Part shown: positions 1-11,370 of the stretch, piece by piece
How positions within the stretch are numbered: position 1 is the stretch's first letter
Layout of the letters: each line of letters starts with the position of its first letter
Program-made: the position numbers and the translations under genes
Assembly (NCBI GenBank): GCA_002928955.1
Contig: PERT01000005.1
Coordinates: 22,364 to 86,363, forward strand
Source: Hyphomicrobium sp.
Lineage (GTDB): Bacteria; Pseudomonadota; Alphaproteobacteria; Rhizobiales; Hyphomicrobiaceae
DNA length: 64,000 bases
Direction of reading: 5' to 3'
Notes under the pieces: generated by a model
What the model was told of the DNA's origin: nothing
Databases searched by the model: none
Seen by the model: the letters and a program-made list of their open reading frames with translations, nothing else

Positions 1-61
1 CGATTTAGGCCCTTCGCCGCCAAGGCGCAACCGACGCGCCCAAATTGGCCTGGTTACTCGG
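1..61. repeat. Possible end of a CTAAATCG-type palindrome
   Basis: The window opens with CGATTTAGGCCC, the same right-arm core as the palindrome at 63894-63969, and an imperfect partner GCGCCCAAATT follows at about 36-47. It sits where ccmC would be expected after ccmB. Truncation by the window edge prevents a firm call. Confidence 0.3.
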
Positions 62-733
62 CTACTGCAGTTGTGGTCTCACCGCAGCCGCCGCCGCCAC
101 CGGCCCCAGCACCGTGGCCCCCATAGATAACGCGACGAGCATGGCGAAAGATTGCCAGAACCCGTCACTGCCGAGCGCCACCGCATTGATCGCCGTGATT
201 CCGAAGATCAGGGTGGGCACGTAGAGCGGTAGTACCAGCAGGGCCAGCAACAGTCCGCCGCGCCGGGCCTTCAAGGTGAGCGCCGCGCCTATTGCTCCGA
301 GAAAACTGATGGCCGGCGTGCCTGCCACCATCGTTCCGATCAGCGCCGGCGTACTGCCGATATCAAGATTGAGCAGGATGCCGAGCGCCGGCGCCATCAG
401 CGCGAGTGGGATGCCGGTCGAGATCCAGTGCGCGAGGCTCTTGGCGGCGGCGACCAGCTCGAGCGGCAGGTCGGCCGTCGCCATCACCTCGAGGGCGCCG
501 TCCTCGTAGTCGGCTTCGAAAATGCGGGGCAATGACAGAAGCGCGGCCAGCAACAGCGCGATCCACAAGACACCGGCCGCGATCCGCGACAGCAGGCTGA
601 GATCCGGCCCGAGCCCGAGCGGCATCAGTGCGACCACGATGAGATAGAACCCGAGCGCCGTGCCGATTGCGCCGCCCTCGCGCACTGCGAGTTGTAAATC
701 CCGCCTGACCAGGACCCAGAAACCTGGCATCAT
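62..733 (-). CDS. ccmB: Haem exporter permease CcmB
   Basis: CcmB is the membrane subunit of the CcmAB ABC complex of cytochrome c maturation (system I), which drives release of haem-loaded CcmE in the cytoplasmic membrane. The 223-residue length is normal for the family. The protein is almost entirely hydrophobic, with about six membrane segments and a charged loop after the second containing FEADYEDGALE, which is typical of CcmB. Its ATG overlaps the ccmA stop by four bases (ATGA), so the two are translationally coupled. CcmC would normally follow; only 61 bases remain in the window beyond the stop and they look like repeat DNA, so ccmC is not seen. Confidence 0.93.
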   Translation of the reverse strand: MMPGFWVLVRRDLQLAVREGGAIGTALGFYLIVVALMPLGLGPDLSLLSRIAAGVLWIALLLAALLSLPRIFEADYEDGALEVMATADLPLELVAAAKSLAHWISTGIPLALMAPALGILLNLDIGSTPALIGTMVAGTPAISFLGAIGAALTLKARRGGLLLALLVLPLYVPTLIFGITAINAVALGSDGFWQSFAMLVALSMGATVLGPVAAAAAVRPQLQ

Positions 734-1368
734 GCCGCCACCTCACGCGGCCCGAGCCGTAATTCATCGGCCCGGTCGAGCCCCAGATCGAGATGGGTTG
801 CCGCAACCACGATGCCTCCGGCTGCAGTATGCGCGTTGACCAGCGCCGCCAGTAGACCGGCCGAGCGCGTGTCGAGAGAGACAGTGGGCTCGTCGAGCAG
901 CCACACCGGGCGCTCCGCCACCAAAAGCCGTGCAAGCCCGAGCCGCCGCTTCTGGCCGGCGGAGAGATAACCGGCGGGAATGTCCGAAAGAGGTTCGAGA
1001 TCGAAACGAGTAAGCGCGTCCGCAACCCGCTTGGGCGGTTCCACCCCCGGACCCGCCCCCGGCGCACGCAGAAAATCCGCCCAGAACAGCAGATTTTCCT
1101 CCACCGTCAGGCTCGACTTCATCCCATTCTGATGGCCCACGAAGTGGCATTGCTCGGCCGGCGTGCGATCCGCACTCCCGCCTTCGAGTACAATCTGGCC
1201 TTCGACCGGAAGTAGAAAGCCGGCCAGCGCTCGGATCAATGTCGTTTTCCCAGCGCCGTTGGCCCCACTCAGGACCAATGCATGGCCGGCATCAACGGTG
1301 AACGAAAGCCGATCGACGACCGTCCGTCCGCCGCGGGCGAGTATCAGGGTGTCGGCCACGAGTTTCAA
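730..1368 (-). CDS. ccmA: Haem exporter ATP-binding protein CcmA
   Basis: This is the ATPase of the CcmAB system. It contains the Walker A motif GANGAGKT, the ABC signature LSAGQKRR and the Walker B stretch WLLDEPTVSLD, followed by the switch histidine in ATHLDLG. The start is uncertain: the frame is open to a TTG at 1437, but family members begin a few residues before the VADTLILARGG strand, which favours the TTG at 1368 (212 residues) or the GTG at 1359. None of the three has a good Shine-Dalgarno sequence. The gene is divergent from acnA and four bases overlap ccmB. Confidence 0.88.
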   Translation of the reverse strand: MKLVADTLILARGGRTVVDRLSFTVDAGHALVLSGANGAGKTTLIRALAGFLLPVEGQIVLEGGSADRTPAEQCHFVGHQNGMKSSLTVEENLLFWADFLRAPGAGPGVEPPKRVADALTRFDLEPLSDIPAGYLSAGQKRRLGLARLLVAERPVWLLDEPTVSLDTRSAGLLAALVNAHTAAGGIVVAATHLDLGLDRADELRLGPREVAA

Positions 1369-1437
1369 GAGAATGTGCGTTTCAAGCGGTTGAGAATGAC
1401 TAAGATTGAGTGCAGCTTGGCATCGAGACCAGCCCAA

Positions 1438-1684
1438 GCCGCTTTACGAGACAACCTCGACAGGATCGCGCGGCTCCCCTGCGCGACCGCAACAGCGCGA
1501 CCACAACAGAAGTCGGTGTGGTTCTCCACCAAGGCGGCTTATATAAGGGGCTCGTTCCAAATGAGGCTAGCGCAAAAAGGAGAGTTGGGCCGGGGCCGTT
1601 CGAATGGACACGGTTTAGCCGAACTTGGAACCTCCGCGGGCACACCCGCGGCGCGGCATCGAGACTCGCAACGGAGGATTGAAC
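1438..1684. promoter_or_regulatory. Divergent intergenic region ccmA / acnA
   Basis: This roughly 250-base region separates the divergent ccmA and acnA genes, so it must hold both promoters. An AT-rich hexamer run, TATATAAG, near 1540 is the best minus-10-like sequence for acnA, but no convincing minus-35 partner is visible. An acnA Shine-Dalgarno sequence (CGGAGG) lies at about 1671-1676. No coding sequence is supported here. Confidence 0.3.
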
Positions 1685-4402
<2,718 letters not shown>

Positions 4403-4682
4403 CAAGGCCCCGCGACACCGTGACGGCGGCCTGGTTGATCCCGGGCCGCCCCAATATTAGTGAACGTGATCCGAAAGGAGTTGCTGAGCCCGTGGGTTTT
4501 CACCTGAGACTGGCGCTGCCGCGCAACCCATTCGATACGGTCCGTTTACCCACTCATCATGCCTTCAGGTAATGACGTCACCCTTTCGTGACTCGCGTTT
4601 CGCCGTGGTTGTTGAATAGTTCTTAGATAGCGCTTGCGCCCTAAGGCTCGACCCATGCGACGCGAACCGTTGAGGGAACTTC

Positions 4683-5486
4683 ATGCCCAGGCTACTCGTA
4701 TCGCTGATCGTCGCGGGCTTCACCGTAGTTGCGGCTGCAGGTCTGTCGCCGACAATGGCGGCCGACCAGGCTGTTGTCGAAGGCGGGGGGCCGAACCTTT
4801 CCGACGCTCCAAGAGATGTGTCGAGACCGATCCGCGGCGTTGTCGAATTGTTCACGTCACAGGGCTGCTCGTCCTGCCCGCCGGCCGACGCCCTGCTCAA
4901 GCGTTATGCCGATAGCCCCGACATCGTCGCGCTGTCGTACCCTGTCGACTACTGGGACTACCTTGGCTGGAAGGACACGCTGGCCACGCCACGCAATACC
5001 GACCGCCAGCGCGCCTATGCCAAGTCACGCGGCGATGGGGCTATTTACACGCCCCAGGTCGTCATCAATGGCGTCAATCATGTCAACGGCGCCAGCGAGC
5101 GTGATATCGACACCGCTCTGGAGCGCGGCCAGCGAAAGCTCGTCGATGGTTACGTCCCGGTCCGCTTTTGGCTCGAGCAAGGCACTGTGGTGATTCAGGC
5201 TGGTCCGGCGCCCGACAAGATTTCCCACCCCGAGGCAACCATCTGGCTGGCCCACGTCACCAAGGTGGCAACCGTCTCGATCCGGCGCGGCGAGAACGGC
5301 GGCAAATCCGTTGTCTACACCAACGTCGTGCGCGAGATCGCCCCCGTTGGCATGTGGAGCGGCAAGCCCACCCAGATCCGCCTTGCGCGGTCGTCGATCA
5401 TGCGACCACAGTCAGAAGCATCTGCGATCCTGCTGCAAGCGGGCGACGGCGGGCCCATCATTGGCGCCGCCTGGATGGGGTTCTAG
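4683..5486 (+). CDS. Secreted DUF1223 protein with thioredoxin-like CxxC
   Basis: This 267-residue protein matches the DUF1223 family, common downstream of acnA in Hyphomicrobiales. Residues 1 to about 26 form a signal peptide (MPRLLVSLIVAGF..., with a TMAA cleavage region). The mature part opens with a thioredoxin-like strand and a Cys62-Ser-Ser-Cys65 pair (TSQGCSSCPPADALL), followed by the family blocks SYPVDYWDYLGWKD and YTPQVVINGV. The fold predicts a periplasmic thiol or redox role, but the biochemical function is unknown. The 3' end overlaps the convergent LysR gene by 29 bases. Confidence 0.9.
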   Translation: MPRLLVSLIVAGFTVVAAAGLSPTMAADQAVVEGGGPNLSDAPRDVSRPIRGVVELFTSQGCSSCPPADALLKRYADSPDIVALSYPVDYWDYLGWKDTLATPRNTDRQRAYAKSRGDGAIYTPQVVINGVNHVNGASERDIDTALERGQRKLVDGYVPVRFWLEQGTVVIQAGPAPDKISHPEATIWLAHVTKVATVSIRRGENGGKSVVYTNVVREIAPVGMWSGKPTQIRLARSSIMRPQSEASAILLQAGDGGPIIGAAWMGF

Positions 5487-6444
5487 CCGCCGGCCCTGTC
5501 TTCCGACTTTTCAAGTCGTTTGCACTCTGGTGAACTGCCCTCGTCGACAACTCGACCAATTCAGTCGCCAGCCGCGGCGCCATCCAGTCGGCGAAGGCGC
5601 GGACCTTGCCGGCCATCAGCCGTGAATGGGGATAAACGATCTGAACGGGTGACATCGCCGGCCAGTAGGGCTCGAGAACGGGCACCAGTTCCCCGGACGC
5701 CAGCATTCTGCCGGTCATGTAACTGAACAGCTTGGTGATCCCGTAACCGGCTGCCGCCGCCGCCATCGCGGTTGCGGCGTCGTTGACTTCGAGCCGCGGC
5801 GTGAACCCGACTTCCTTCATCCGGCCGCCTTCGAAATAATGAAGCGACCGGTTCGGCATCGACCCTGTGAAACCGATGATCGAATGAGACGTGAGATCGG
5901 CTGGATGCTGTGGCGCACCACGCGTGGCGATGTAGCCTGGGCTTGCCACGAGCACGCGCCGAACCTCGCCCACGCGACGGGCAACCAGGGTCGAATCCGG
6001 CAGTTGGCCGATCCGAATCGCAACGTCGAAGTTGTCCTCGACCAGATTGACCACTCGGTCATAAAGCATGAGGGACGCCGTCACGCGCGGGTACGCGCCA
6101 AGAAAGCCGCCCATCATCGGCGCCACGGCAATCCTTCCGAACGTCAACGAAGCCGTGACTGACAAATGTCCCTGCGGCGTGGCCGTTTCTCCTGAAGCCT
6201 CGAGCTCGGCAGCCTCTACTTCCGCCAACAGGCGCTGACAACTTGCCAGGAAGCGTGTTCCAGCTTCTGTGACGCTGAGGCTGCGCGTCGTCCGGTTCAT
6301 CAATCGCGTTCCAAGCCGTGCCTCGAGGCCGGCGATGGTGCGGGTCACGGCCGGCGCCGATACCCGCAAGCGGCGTCCGGCTTCGGCGAGGCTGCCCGCC
6401 TCCACCACCGCCACGAACACCTCCATTTCATGCAGACGGTCCAT
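5458..6444 (-). CDS. LysR-family transcriptional regulator
   Basis: A 328-residue LysR-type regulator. Residues 1-60 form the winged helix-turn-helix (MEVFVAVVEAGSLAEAGRRL, then SAPAVTRTIAGLEARLG), followed by a periplasmic-binding-like effector domain. It is divergent from the operon at 6600-8735, and the intergenic DNA carries two palindromes that look like its operator, so that operon is the likely target. The inducer is not predictable. The last 30 residues are basic and probably disordered, and the gene end overlaps the convergent DUF1223 gene. Confidence 0.93.
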   Translation of the reverse strand: MDRLHEMEVFVAVVEAGSLAEAGRRLRVSAPAVTRTIAGLEARLGTRLMNRTTRSLSVTEAGTRFLASCQRLLAEVEAAELEASGETATPQGHLSVTASLTFGRIAVAPMMGGFLGAYPRVTASLMLYDRVVNLVEDNFDVAIRIGQLPDSTLVARRVGEVRRVLVASPGYIATRGAPQHPADLTSHSIIGFTGSMPNRSLHYFEGGRMKEVGFTPRLEVNDAATAMAAAAAGYGITKLFSYMTGRMLASGELVPVLEPYWPAMSPVQIVYPHSRLMAGKVRAFADWMAPRLATELVELSTRAVHQSANDLKSRKTGPAARTPSRRRQ

Positions 6445-6449
6445 TGATC

Positions 6450-6481
6450 ATTCCATCTTTCGGAATAATGTATTGCATACA
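6450..6481. promoter_or_regulatory. Probable LysR operator (two palindromes)
   Basis: Two adjacent dyads lie just upstream of the lysR start. ATTCC-N7-GGAAT occupies 6450-6466 and has the T-N11-A spacing typical of LysR boxes. TGTATTGCATACA occupies 6469-6481. They are 6-37 bases from the lysR ATG, so binding would also repress lysR itself, and they lie about 120-150 bases upstream of the divergent hydrolase gene. Confidence 0.55.
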
Positions 6482-6599
6482 TCGACTATTCTTTCAACAG
6501 GCTGACGGTGGCAGTTTGCGGTGGCGGTCGAAGCCGACCAGCATACAGCTCGAGCATTCCGCCGCCGAACCCATCACTGCTGATTTTAGGAGTTTCAAC

Positions 6600-7574
6600 G
6601 TGACCTATATTTCCCGACGAGCCTTCGGCCTTAGTCTGGCCGGTGCATCTGCCGCCGCTCTGCCAATGGCCGCCGCCTTGAGCCAAGGCGGTGCCGCGCG
6701 GACAACGCCGGCCGCAAAATCCATCGCACCGCTGGCCCAGATCCGCGTCGGCCGCTTCGAAGTCACCGCACTGTCGGACGGATATGCAGACATGCCGTTC
6801 GGCTATTTCACCGGCCGCACGCCGACTGAAATCGAAGCATCGGCGACAAACGCATTCGCCGCGCGCAACGGCAACATCCGCCTCGCATTCAATCAGTTCC
6901 TGATCCGCGACGGCTCCATGTCGATCCTGATCGACGCTGGTCCTAACGGGCACGTCGGTCAATCGGGCCGCATGCCCGAGGGGCTCAATGCGCTCGGGAT
7001 CAAACGCAGCGACATCGACGCGGTAATTCTGACGCACCTCCACGTCGACCACATCGCAGGCCTGGTAGCCGGCGGCCGCAAGGTGTTCCCGAACGCCGAA
7101 ATCTACGCTGACCGGCGCGACGTCACTCACTGGACCGATGCGGCCAAGCGCGCTGCCGCGCCTGCCTTCCTGAAATCGAGTTTTGACACGGCGGCACTTG
7201 TCATGCGCCTTTACCCGAAGCTCAACCGCATCGATGGCGAACGGGAGATCTCGCGCGGCATATCCATCGTCGATCTCACAGGCCACACGCCCGGCCACAT
7301 CGGCGTTCGCATTGCCGATGGCGCCGAAAGCCTGACCATGGTGTCCGACATGATGTTTCATCCCACCCTGCATCCTGGCGCTGCCGACATCGGTTTCGTG
7401 TTCGAGCAGGACCCCGCCGCAGCACGTGCAATGCGCGAGCGCTACTTCCCGCGCGCGCTGGAGGAAAAAACGTTGATCGCGGCGACGCACATGCCGTTCC
7501 CCGGACTCGGGCGGATCGTGCGAGACGGTGATCGCAACCGCTGGCTGCCCACCGAATGGGGCTTCCGCGCTTGA
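6600..7574 (+). CDS. Tat-exported metallo-beta-lactamase-fold hydrolase
   Basis: The zinc-binding signature HLHVDH is present at residues 146-151 (THLHVDHIAG), with further histidines in GHTPGHIG and ATHMPFPG, so this is an MBL-fold hydrolase. The N-terminus SRRAFGLSLAGASAAALPM is a twin-arginine signal, predicting export of a folded metalloenzyme to the periplasm. The start is the GTG at 6600, preceded by AGGAG (6588-6592); upstream frame extension lacks a ribosome site. It heads a three-gene operon facing the LysR gene. The substrate is unknown; lactonase or quorum-quenching relatives are the closest well-studied members. Confidence 0.9.
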   Translation: MTYISRRAFGLSLAGASAAALPMAAALSQGGAARTTPAAKSIAPLAQIRVGRFEVTALSDGYADMPFGYFTGRTPTEIEASATNAFAARNGNIRLAFNQFLIRDGSMSILIDAGPNGHVGQSGRMPEGLNALGIKRSDIDAVILTHLHVDHIAGLVAGGRKVFPNAEIYADRRDVTHWTDAAKRAAAPAFLKSSFDTAALVMRLYPKLNRIDGEREISRGISIVDLTGHTPGHIGVRIADGAESLTMVSDMMFHPTLHPGAADIGFVFEQDPAAARAMRERYFPRALEEKTLIAATHMPFPGLGRIVRDGDRNRWLPTEWGFRA

Positions 7575-7619
7575 CGACCCCAGCCTCCGATCATCGTTCT
7601 CCGAACCACAAGGACAACA

Positions 7620-8102
7620 ATGGCCATGACCAACCCGGAAACCCGCCCGCCGATGCCGCCTTTCACCCGCCAAACCGCCATCCAAAAGGTCCGGATGGCG
7701 GAGGACGCCTGGAACACGCGCGATCCGGCTCGCGTCGCCGCCGCGTACACGGTCGACAGTCAGTGGCGCAACCGTGCCGAGTTCCCCATTGGCCGCGAGG
7801 CAATCCAAGACTTCCTGACCCGCAAATGGGCGCGTGAACTTGACTACCGCCTGATCAAGGAGTTGTGGGCCTTCGCCGAGAACCGCATCGCCGTGCGCTT
7901 TGCCTACGAGTGGCGCGACGACGCCGGCAACTGGTTCCGATCGTACGGCAACGAGAACTGGGAGTTCGACGAGCACGGCCTGATGCGGCTCCGCTTCGCC
8001 AGCATCAACGATCTGCCTATCGAGGTGACGGACCGCAGATATCTCTGGCCGCAGGGGCGCCGACCGGACGATCATCCCGGACTGTCCGATCTTGGATTGT
8101 AA
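7620..8102 (+). CDS. DUF1348 / NTF2-like protein
   Basis: A 160-residue protein of the DUF1348 family, a SnoaL/NTF2-like alpha+beta barrel. Family blocks visible are [32 protein letters not shown], and the C-terminal [16 protein letters not shown]. Function is unassigned; the fold often binds or transforms small hydrophobic molecules. The start ATG at 7620 follows AGGA. It lies 45 bases after the hydrolase and 15 before the flavin-type protein, so it is probably co-transcribed with both under LysR control. Confidence 0.88.
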   Translation: MAMTNPETRPPMPPFTRQTAIQKVRMAEDAWNTRDPARVAAAYTVDSQWRNRAEFPIGREAIQDFLTRKWARELDYRLIKELWAFAENRIAVRFAYEWRDDAGNWFRSYGNENWEFDEHGLMRLRFASINDLPIEVTDRRYLWPQGRRPDDHPGLSDLGL

Positions 8103-8117
8103 GCGAGGACGTCGACC

Positions 8118-8735
8118 ATGGGACACAAGTATCAGGAACTTGCCTTCACCGACCGCGTCAAGGCAGAACAGTTGGCGTCGGGCAGCCGGACAAACTATGC
8201 CCGCCGCGAAGGCGGCGACCAAGACTTCAACGACCGGCTGGGGCCGAGCGAAGCCGACTTCATCGGCAGACGCGATAGCTTCTACATGGCAACCGTCGGC
8301 GAGACCGGGTGGCCCTATATCCAGCACCGCGGTGGACCCGAAGGCTTCGTCCGCATACTGGATGAGAAAACACTTGGGTTCGCCGATTTTGCTGGCAATC
8401 GCCAGTACATCAGCGTGGGCAATCTGGCCGGCGACGACCGCGTCTCGTTGTTTTTCATGGACTACGCGAACCGCACGCGGCTGAAGCTGCTCGGTCGCGC
8501 CCGCACGATCGATCGCAATGACGTCGATGTCATCGACAGGCTCATGCTGTCCGGCTACAAGGCGCGGGTCGAGCGCGGACTTTTGATCACGGTCGAGGCG
8601 TTCGACTGGAACTGTCCCCAGCACATTTCGCAGCGCTTCTCAGCTGCCGATGTCGAAACTGCCGTCGCACCTTTGAAAAAGCGTTTGGCTGAGCTCGAAG
8701 CGCTGCTGGGCGCGACCCCGACCGGACGACGTTAG
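8118..8735 (+). CDS. Pyridoxamine 5'-phosphate oxidase-like flavin protein
   Basis: A 205-residue protein of the pyridoxamine-phosphate-oxidase-like split-barrel family. Visible blocks are FIGRRDSFYMATVGETGWPYIQHRGG (first barrel strands), the FADFAGNRQYISVGNL segment and FFMDYANRTRLKLLGRAR, with a late CPQHISQRF motif. These features are typical of FMN-dependent or F420-like general stress flavoproteins. The start follows GAGG (8104-8107 region). It ends the LysR-facing operon, and its stop overlaps the convergent pyrE by four bases. Substrate unknown. Confidence 0.88.
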   Translation: MGHKYQELAFTDRVKAEQLASGSRTNYARREGGDQDFNDRLGPSEADFIGRRDSFYMATVGETGWPYIQHRGGPEGFVRILDEKTLGFADFAGNRQYISVGNLAGDDRVSLFFMDYANRTRLKLLGRARTIDRNDVDVIDRLMLSGYKARVERGLLITVEAFDWNCPQHISQRFSAADVETAVAPLKKRLAELEALLGATPTGRR

Positions 8736-9325
8736 CCTACGAAATCGGCCATTGTCAGCAGCGGACGCAAATCGAGTCCCGCTGCCGCGAACGCTGCGTC
8801 TGCGCCTTCCCGGCGATCGACGATTGTAATGACACGCACCACATTGCCACCTTCCGCGCGCACCGCCTCCGCGGCCTTGATCGCCGAGCCACCGGTGGTC
8901 GTCACATCTTCCACGATCACCACACGCTTACCTGCCAGCCTCTCATCTCGCCCAAGCCCCTCGATGAGGCTCTTGGTTCCGTGTTCTTTCGCCTGCTTTC
9001 GCACCAGGAACGCGCTGATCGGCTGGCCCACGCGATGGCTGACCGCGCACACACACGACGCGATCGGCACCGCGCCGAGTTCCAGCCCGCCGACGAGTTC
9101 GGCGTTCACGCCGTCCGCCGCCAGCTGCTCCAGGATCAGCGTCGAAATCAGATAAGCGCCCTCGGGATCAAGCATCGTCGGCTTCATGTTGAAATAGAAC
9201 GTCGAGGTGCGCCCCGAGGCCAGCTTCATCTCGGGCCCGACCTGGAACGACCGCGCCCGCACGATTTCGATCAGGCGCGCCCGCGCAACTGCCCCGCTCA
9301 GCTCAGCGCCCAGAACATCCACCAT
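8732..9325 (-). CDS. pyrE: Orotate phosphoribosyltransferase
   Basis: PyrE converts orotate and PRPP to orotidine 5'-monophosphate in pyrimidine synthesis. The PRPP-binding motif VVIVEDVTTTGGSA is present at about residues 133-146, along with the catalytic-loop region VRKQAKEHGTKSLIEG. The 197-residue length is that of the shorter bacterial form. The ATG at 9325 follows a strong AGGAGG. The gene is divergent from the glycosyltransferase at 9445, leaving 119 bases for both promoters. Confidence 0.95.
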   Translation of the reverse strand: MVDVLGAELSGAVARARLIEIVRARSFQVGPEMKLASGRTSTFYFNMKPTMLDPEGAYLISTLILEQLAADGVNAELVGGLELGAVPIASCVCAVSHRVGQPISAFLVRKQAKEHGTKSLIEGLGRDERLAGKRVVIVEDVTTTGGSAIKAAEAVRAEGGNVVRVITIVDRREGADAAFAAAGLDLRPLLTMADFVG

Positions 9326-9444
9326 TTGTCGCGTCCTCCTTGCTCCATCGGCTTGCGCAATCGCCCGGTTTCGCGCGAAGTGTCAAGGCCGCGACAGTAT
9401 GGCGGTGTCGAAGCCATGTGGACGCGCGGGTGGACCAGCCGGGT

Positions 9445-11298
9445 ATGAGCACAGTCGAGTTTCAGCGCGGCAATAGATCGATCTTGATCAATGCATTCGA
9501 TCGCGTGGCCCGTGGCCGCGTCGCACCATTGCTCGCGCTCGTCGCGCTCACTTTGGCGGTTTATCTGCCCGGTGTCCTGCGGCTCCCGGCCGTCGACCGC
9601 ACCGAGATCGTATTCGCCGAGACGACCCGCGGCATGGTCGAGCGCGGCGCGTGGACCGACCCGCGCTTTGGCGACGCCGTCCACGCCTTCCGCCCGATCG
9701 GCACGTTCTGGGTGCAAGGCATCGCCGCCACCCTGGCCGGCACCACCCATGCGCGCGACATCATCGTCTACCGCCTGCCTTCGCTTTTCGCCGTGGCACT
9801 TTCCGTGCTCGCGCTGTTCTGGCTCTCGGCCCCGCGCGCCGGGCGTCACGCTGCGCTTATTGCTGCCGGGCTGTTCGCCGTGGCCCCGCTCACCGTTCTC
9901 GTTTCGCAGCTCGCCATCGCCGATGGCCTTGCGCTGTTGCCCGCCACCGTCGCCATGCTGTGCCTGATGCGGCTATACGATCCGGAAGCCGCACAGCCGC
10001 AACGCCCGCTCGCGCTGCTGTTCTGGGTTGCAATGGGCGTGGGCATGCTGGTCAACGCGCTTCACACGCCGATCCTGGTTGGAGTTACGATTCTCGCCCT
10101 GTTCCTGTTCGATCGCGATCTCACTTGGCTCCGCCGTACCCGGCCGCTGACCGGATTTCCGATTGCGCTTTTGCTTGCCGCGCCGTGGATCTACGTGCGT
10201 TTCCAGCAAGACGGCATCCCGTTCAGCGGCACCGGCTGGATGGAGTTCCTGGCAGCTCTCGGCGGCGCGCAGGACATGAAGCTGCGGGCTTTCCCCGGCA
10301 CGTTTCTCGCGGCTGCGCTCCTCGGCTTCCTGCCGGGTGTCGCGCTGTTGCCGCCTGCGCTCAAATCGCTGTGGGATCTGCGCGCTGACAAGCTGCCCCG
10401 CTTCCTGCTGGCTTGGGCGATCGGCTACATCGTCTACCTTGAACTCTTGTCGTCCAAGCCCGGCACCTACACCGTGCAAGTGCTGTTCCCGGCCTTCGCT
10501 CTGGCCGTGGCACTGCTGCTTGGCCGGTCCCCCGCTCACGACGCTTACACCACCGTCCCCCCTCCCCCTCGCGGGGAGGGGTCGGGGGTGGGGGGAGCAA
10601 CGCGAGTGGAGAGGTTTACCGCGAGCCTGCCTCGCTGGTCGCTCATCCCCTGGCCGCCGTTCGCCGCTCTGTTCGCGCTATCGCTATTCGCCGGCGTCTT
10701 CGCCTTCGCCCGCGAGCTGCCGTCGCCGCTCGCTGCCCTGCTTATCGTCGCTGTCGCTCTGATGTTCGCCCTCAGCGCCGATGTCGGCCGGCGCGGCGAC
10801 CTCGTCGGCTGGGCGCTCTCCGGCATCGCGTCCCTCGCGTTCTTTGCGATCACGCTGTTGGGCGTCGTCTTCCCCGGCGTGCAGCACATCTGGCCGGCCC
10901 GCGAGATCGCGGACGTCATCCAGGAGCTATGCGGTCCAAATCGGCGCGTGGCAATCCTGGGCTTTCGCGAACCGTCGGCAGCGTTCGTGCTCGGCGTGCC
11001 GAAAACTGCGCCGACGCCCGAATCCATGCCCGATGCGCCGGGGACATTGCACGTCGTAGAGAGCCGCTGGCACGAGAGGTATCTCGTTGCGGCAGCCAGC
11101 AAATTCCCCAAACTGACACAGATCGATTGCGTCGCCGCCTACAATGTCATGCGCGGCTGCCCGATGACCTTTACCATCTACTCGACCGACAATTCTGACT
11201 TAGCCTGCTATCGGGAACGCGTTGGCAATCCCACGGGCAATGGTTGTCTTGCTCACCTGTCCACATTGTCGCGACCATCTACTCGGGGCTGCGACTGA
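9445..11298 (+). CDS. GT39/ArnT-like membrane glycosyltransferase
   Basis: A 617-residue polytopic protein with about 12 membrane segments. Shortly after the first segment comes an acidic periplasmic loop, VDRTEIVFAETTRGMVERG, resembling the catalytic loop of dolichol/undecaprenyl-phosphate-dependent mannosyl- and aminoarabinosyl-transferases (PMT/ArnT, GT39 and GT83). The start is the ATG at 9445; the frame is open upstream to 9340 with no ribosome site. Oddity: residues about 371-385 (YTTVPPPPRGEGSGVGG) are encoded by a G/C-rich REP-like palindrome at 10557-10596, inserted in frame between membrane segments. Donor and acceptor are unknown. Confidence 0.85.
   Translation: MSTVEFQRGNRSILINAFDRVARGRVAPLLALVALTLAVYLPGVLRLPAVDRTEIVFAETTRGMVERGAWTDPRFGDAVHAFRPIGTFWVQGIAATLAGTTHARDIIVYRLPSLFAVALSVLALFWLSAPRAGRHAALIAAGLFAVAPLTVLVSQLAIADGLALLPATVAMLCLMRLYDPEAAQPQRPLALLFWVAMGVGMLVNALHTPILVGVTILALFLFDRDLTWLRRTRPLTGFPIALLLAAPWIYVRFQQDGIPFSGTGWMEFLAALGGAQDMKLRAFPGTFLAAALLGFLPGVALLPPALKSLWDLRADKLPRFLLAWAIGYIVYLELLSSKPGTYTVQVLFPAFALAVALLLGRSPAHDAYTTVPPPPRGEGSGVGGATRVERFTASLPRWSLIPWPPFAALFALSLFAGVFAFARELPSPLAALLIVAVALMFALSADVGRRGDLVGWALSGIASLAFFAITLLGVVFPGVQHIWPAREIADVIQELCGPNRRVAILGFREPSAAFVLGVPKTAPTPESMPDAPGTLHVVESRWHERYLVAAASKFPKLTQIDCVAAYNVMRGCPMTFTIYSTDNSDLACYRERVGNPTGNGCLAHLSTLSRPSTRGCD
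10557..10600. repeat. REP-like palindrome inside the glycosyltransferase gene
   Basis: The sequence contains the hairpin CCTCCCC (10561-10567) / GGGGAGG (10573-10579), followed by a GGGGTCGGGGGTGGGG tail. This is the classic architecture of REP-type palindromes usually found between genes. Here it lies inside an open reading frame and is translated as a proline/glycine-rich linker. Confidence 0.6.
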
Positions 11299-11370
11299 AC
11301 CGCCCGCATCATCCGCGCTTTTGCATGCTATAGGACTCGCGAAATTTTCCGTCCGAAGGACCCTCACGCC

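Noticed and set aside
6486..8624. A 712-residue open frame on the minus strand opposite the hydrolase-DUF1348-PNPOx operon.
   Set aside because: It is a shadow of three well-supported plus-strand genes in GC-rich DNA; the translation has no recognisable domain and crosses gene boundaries.
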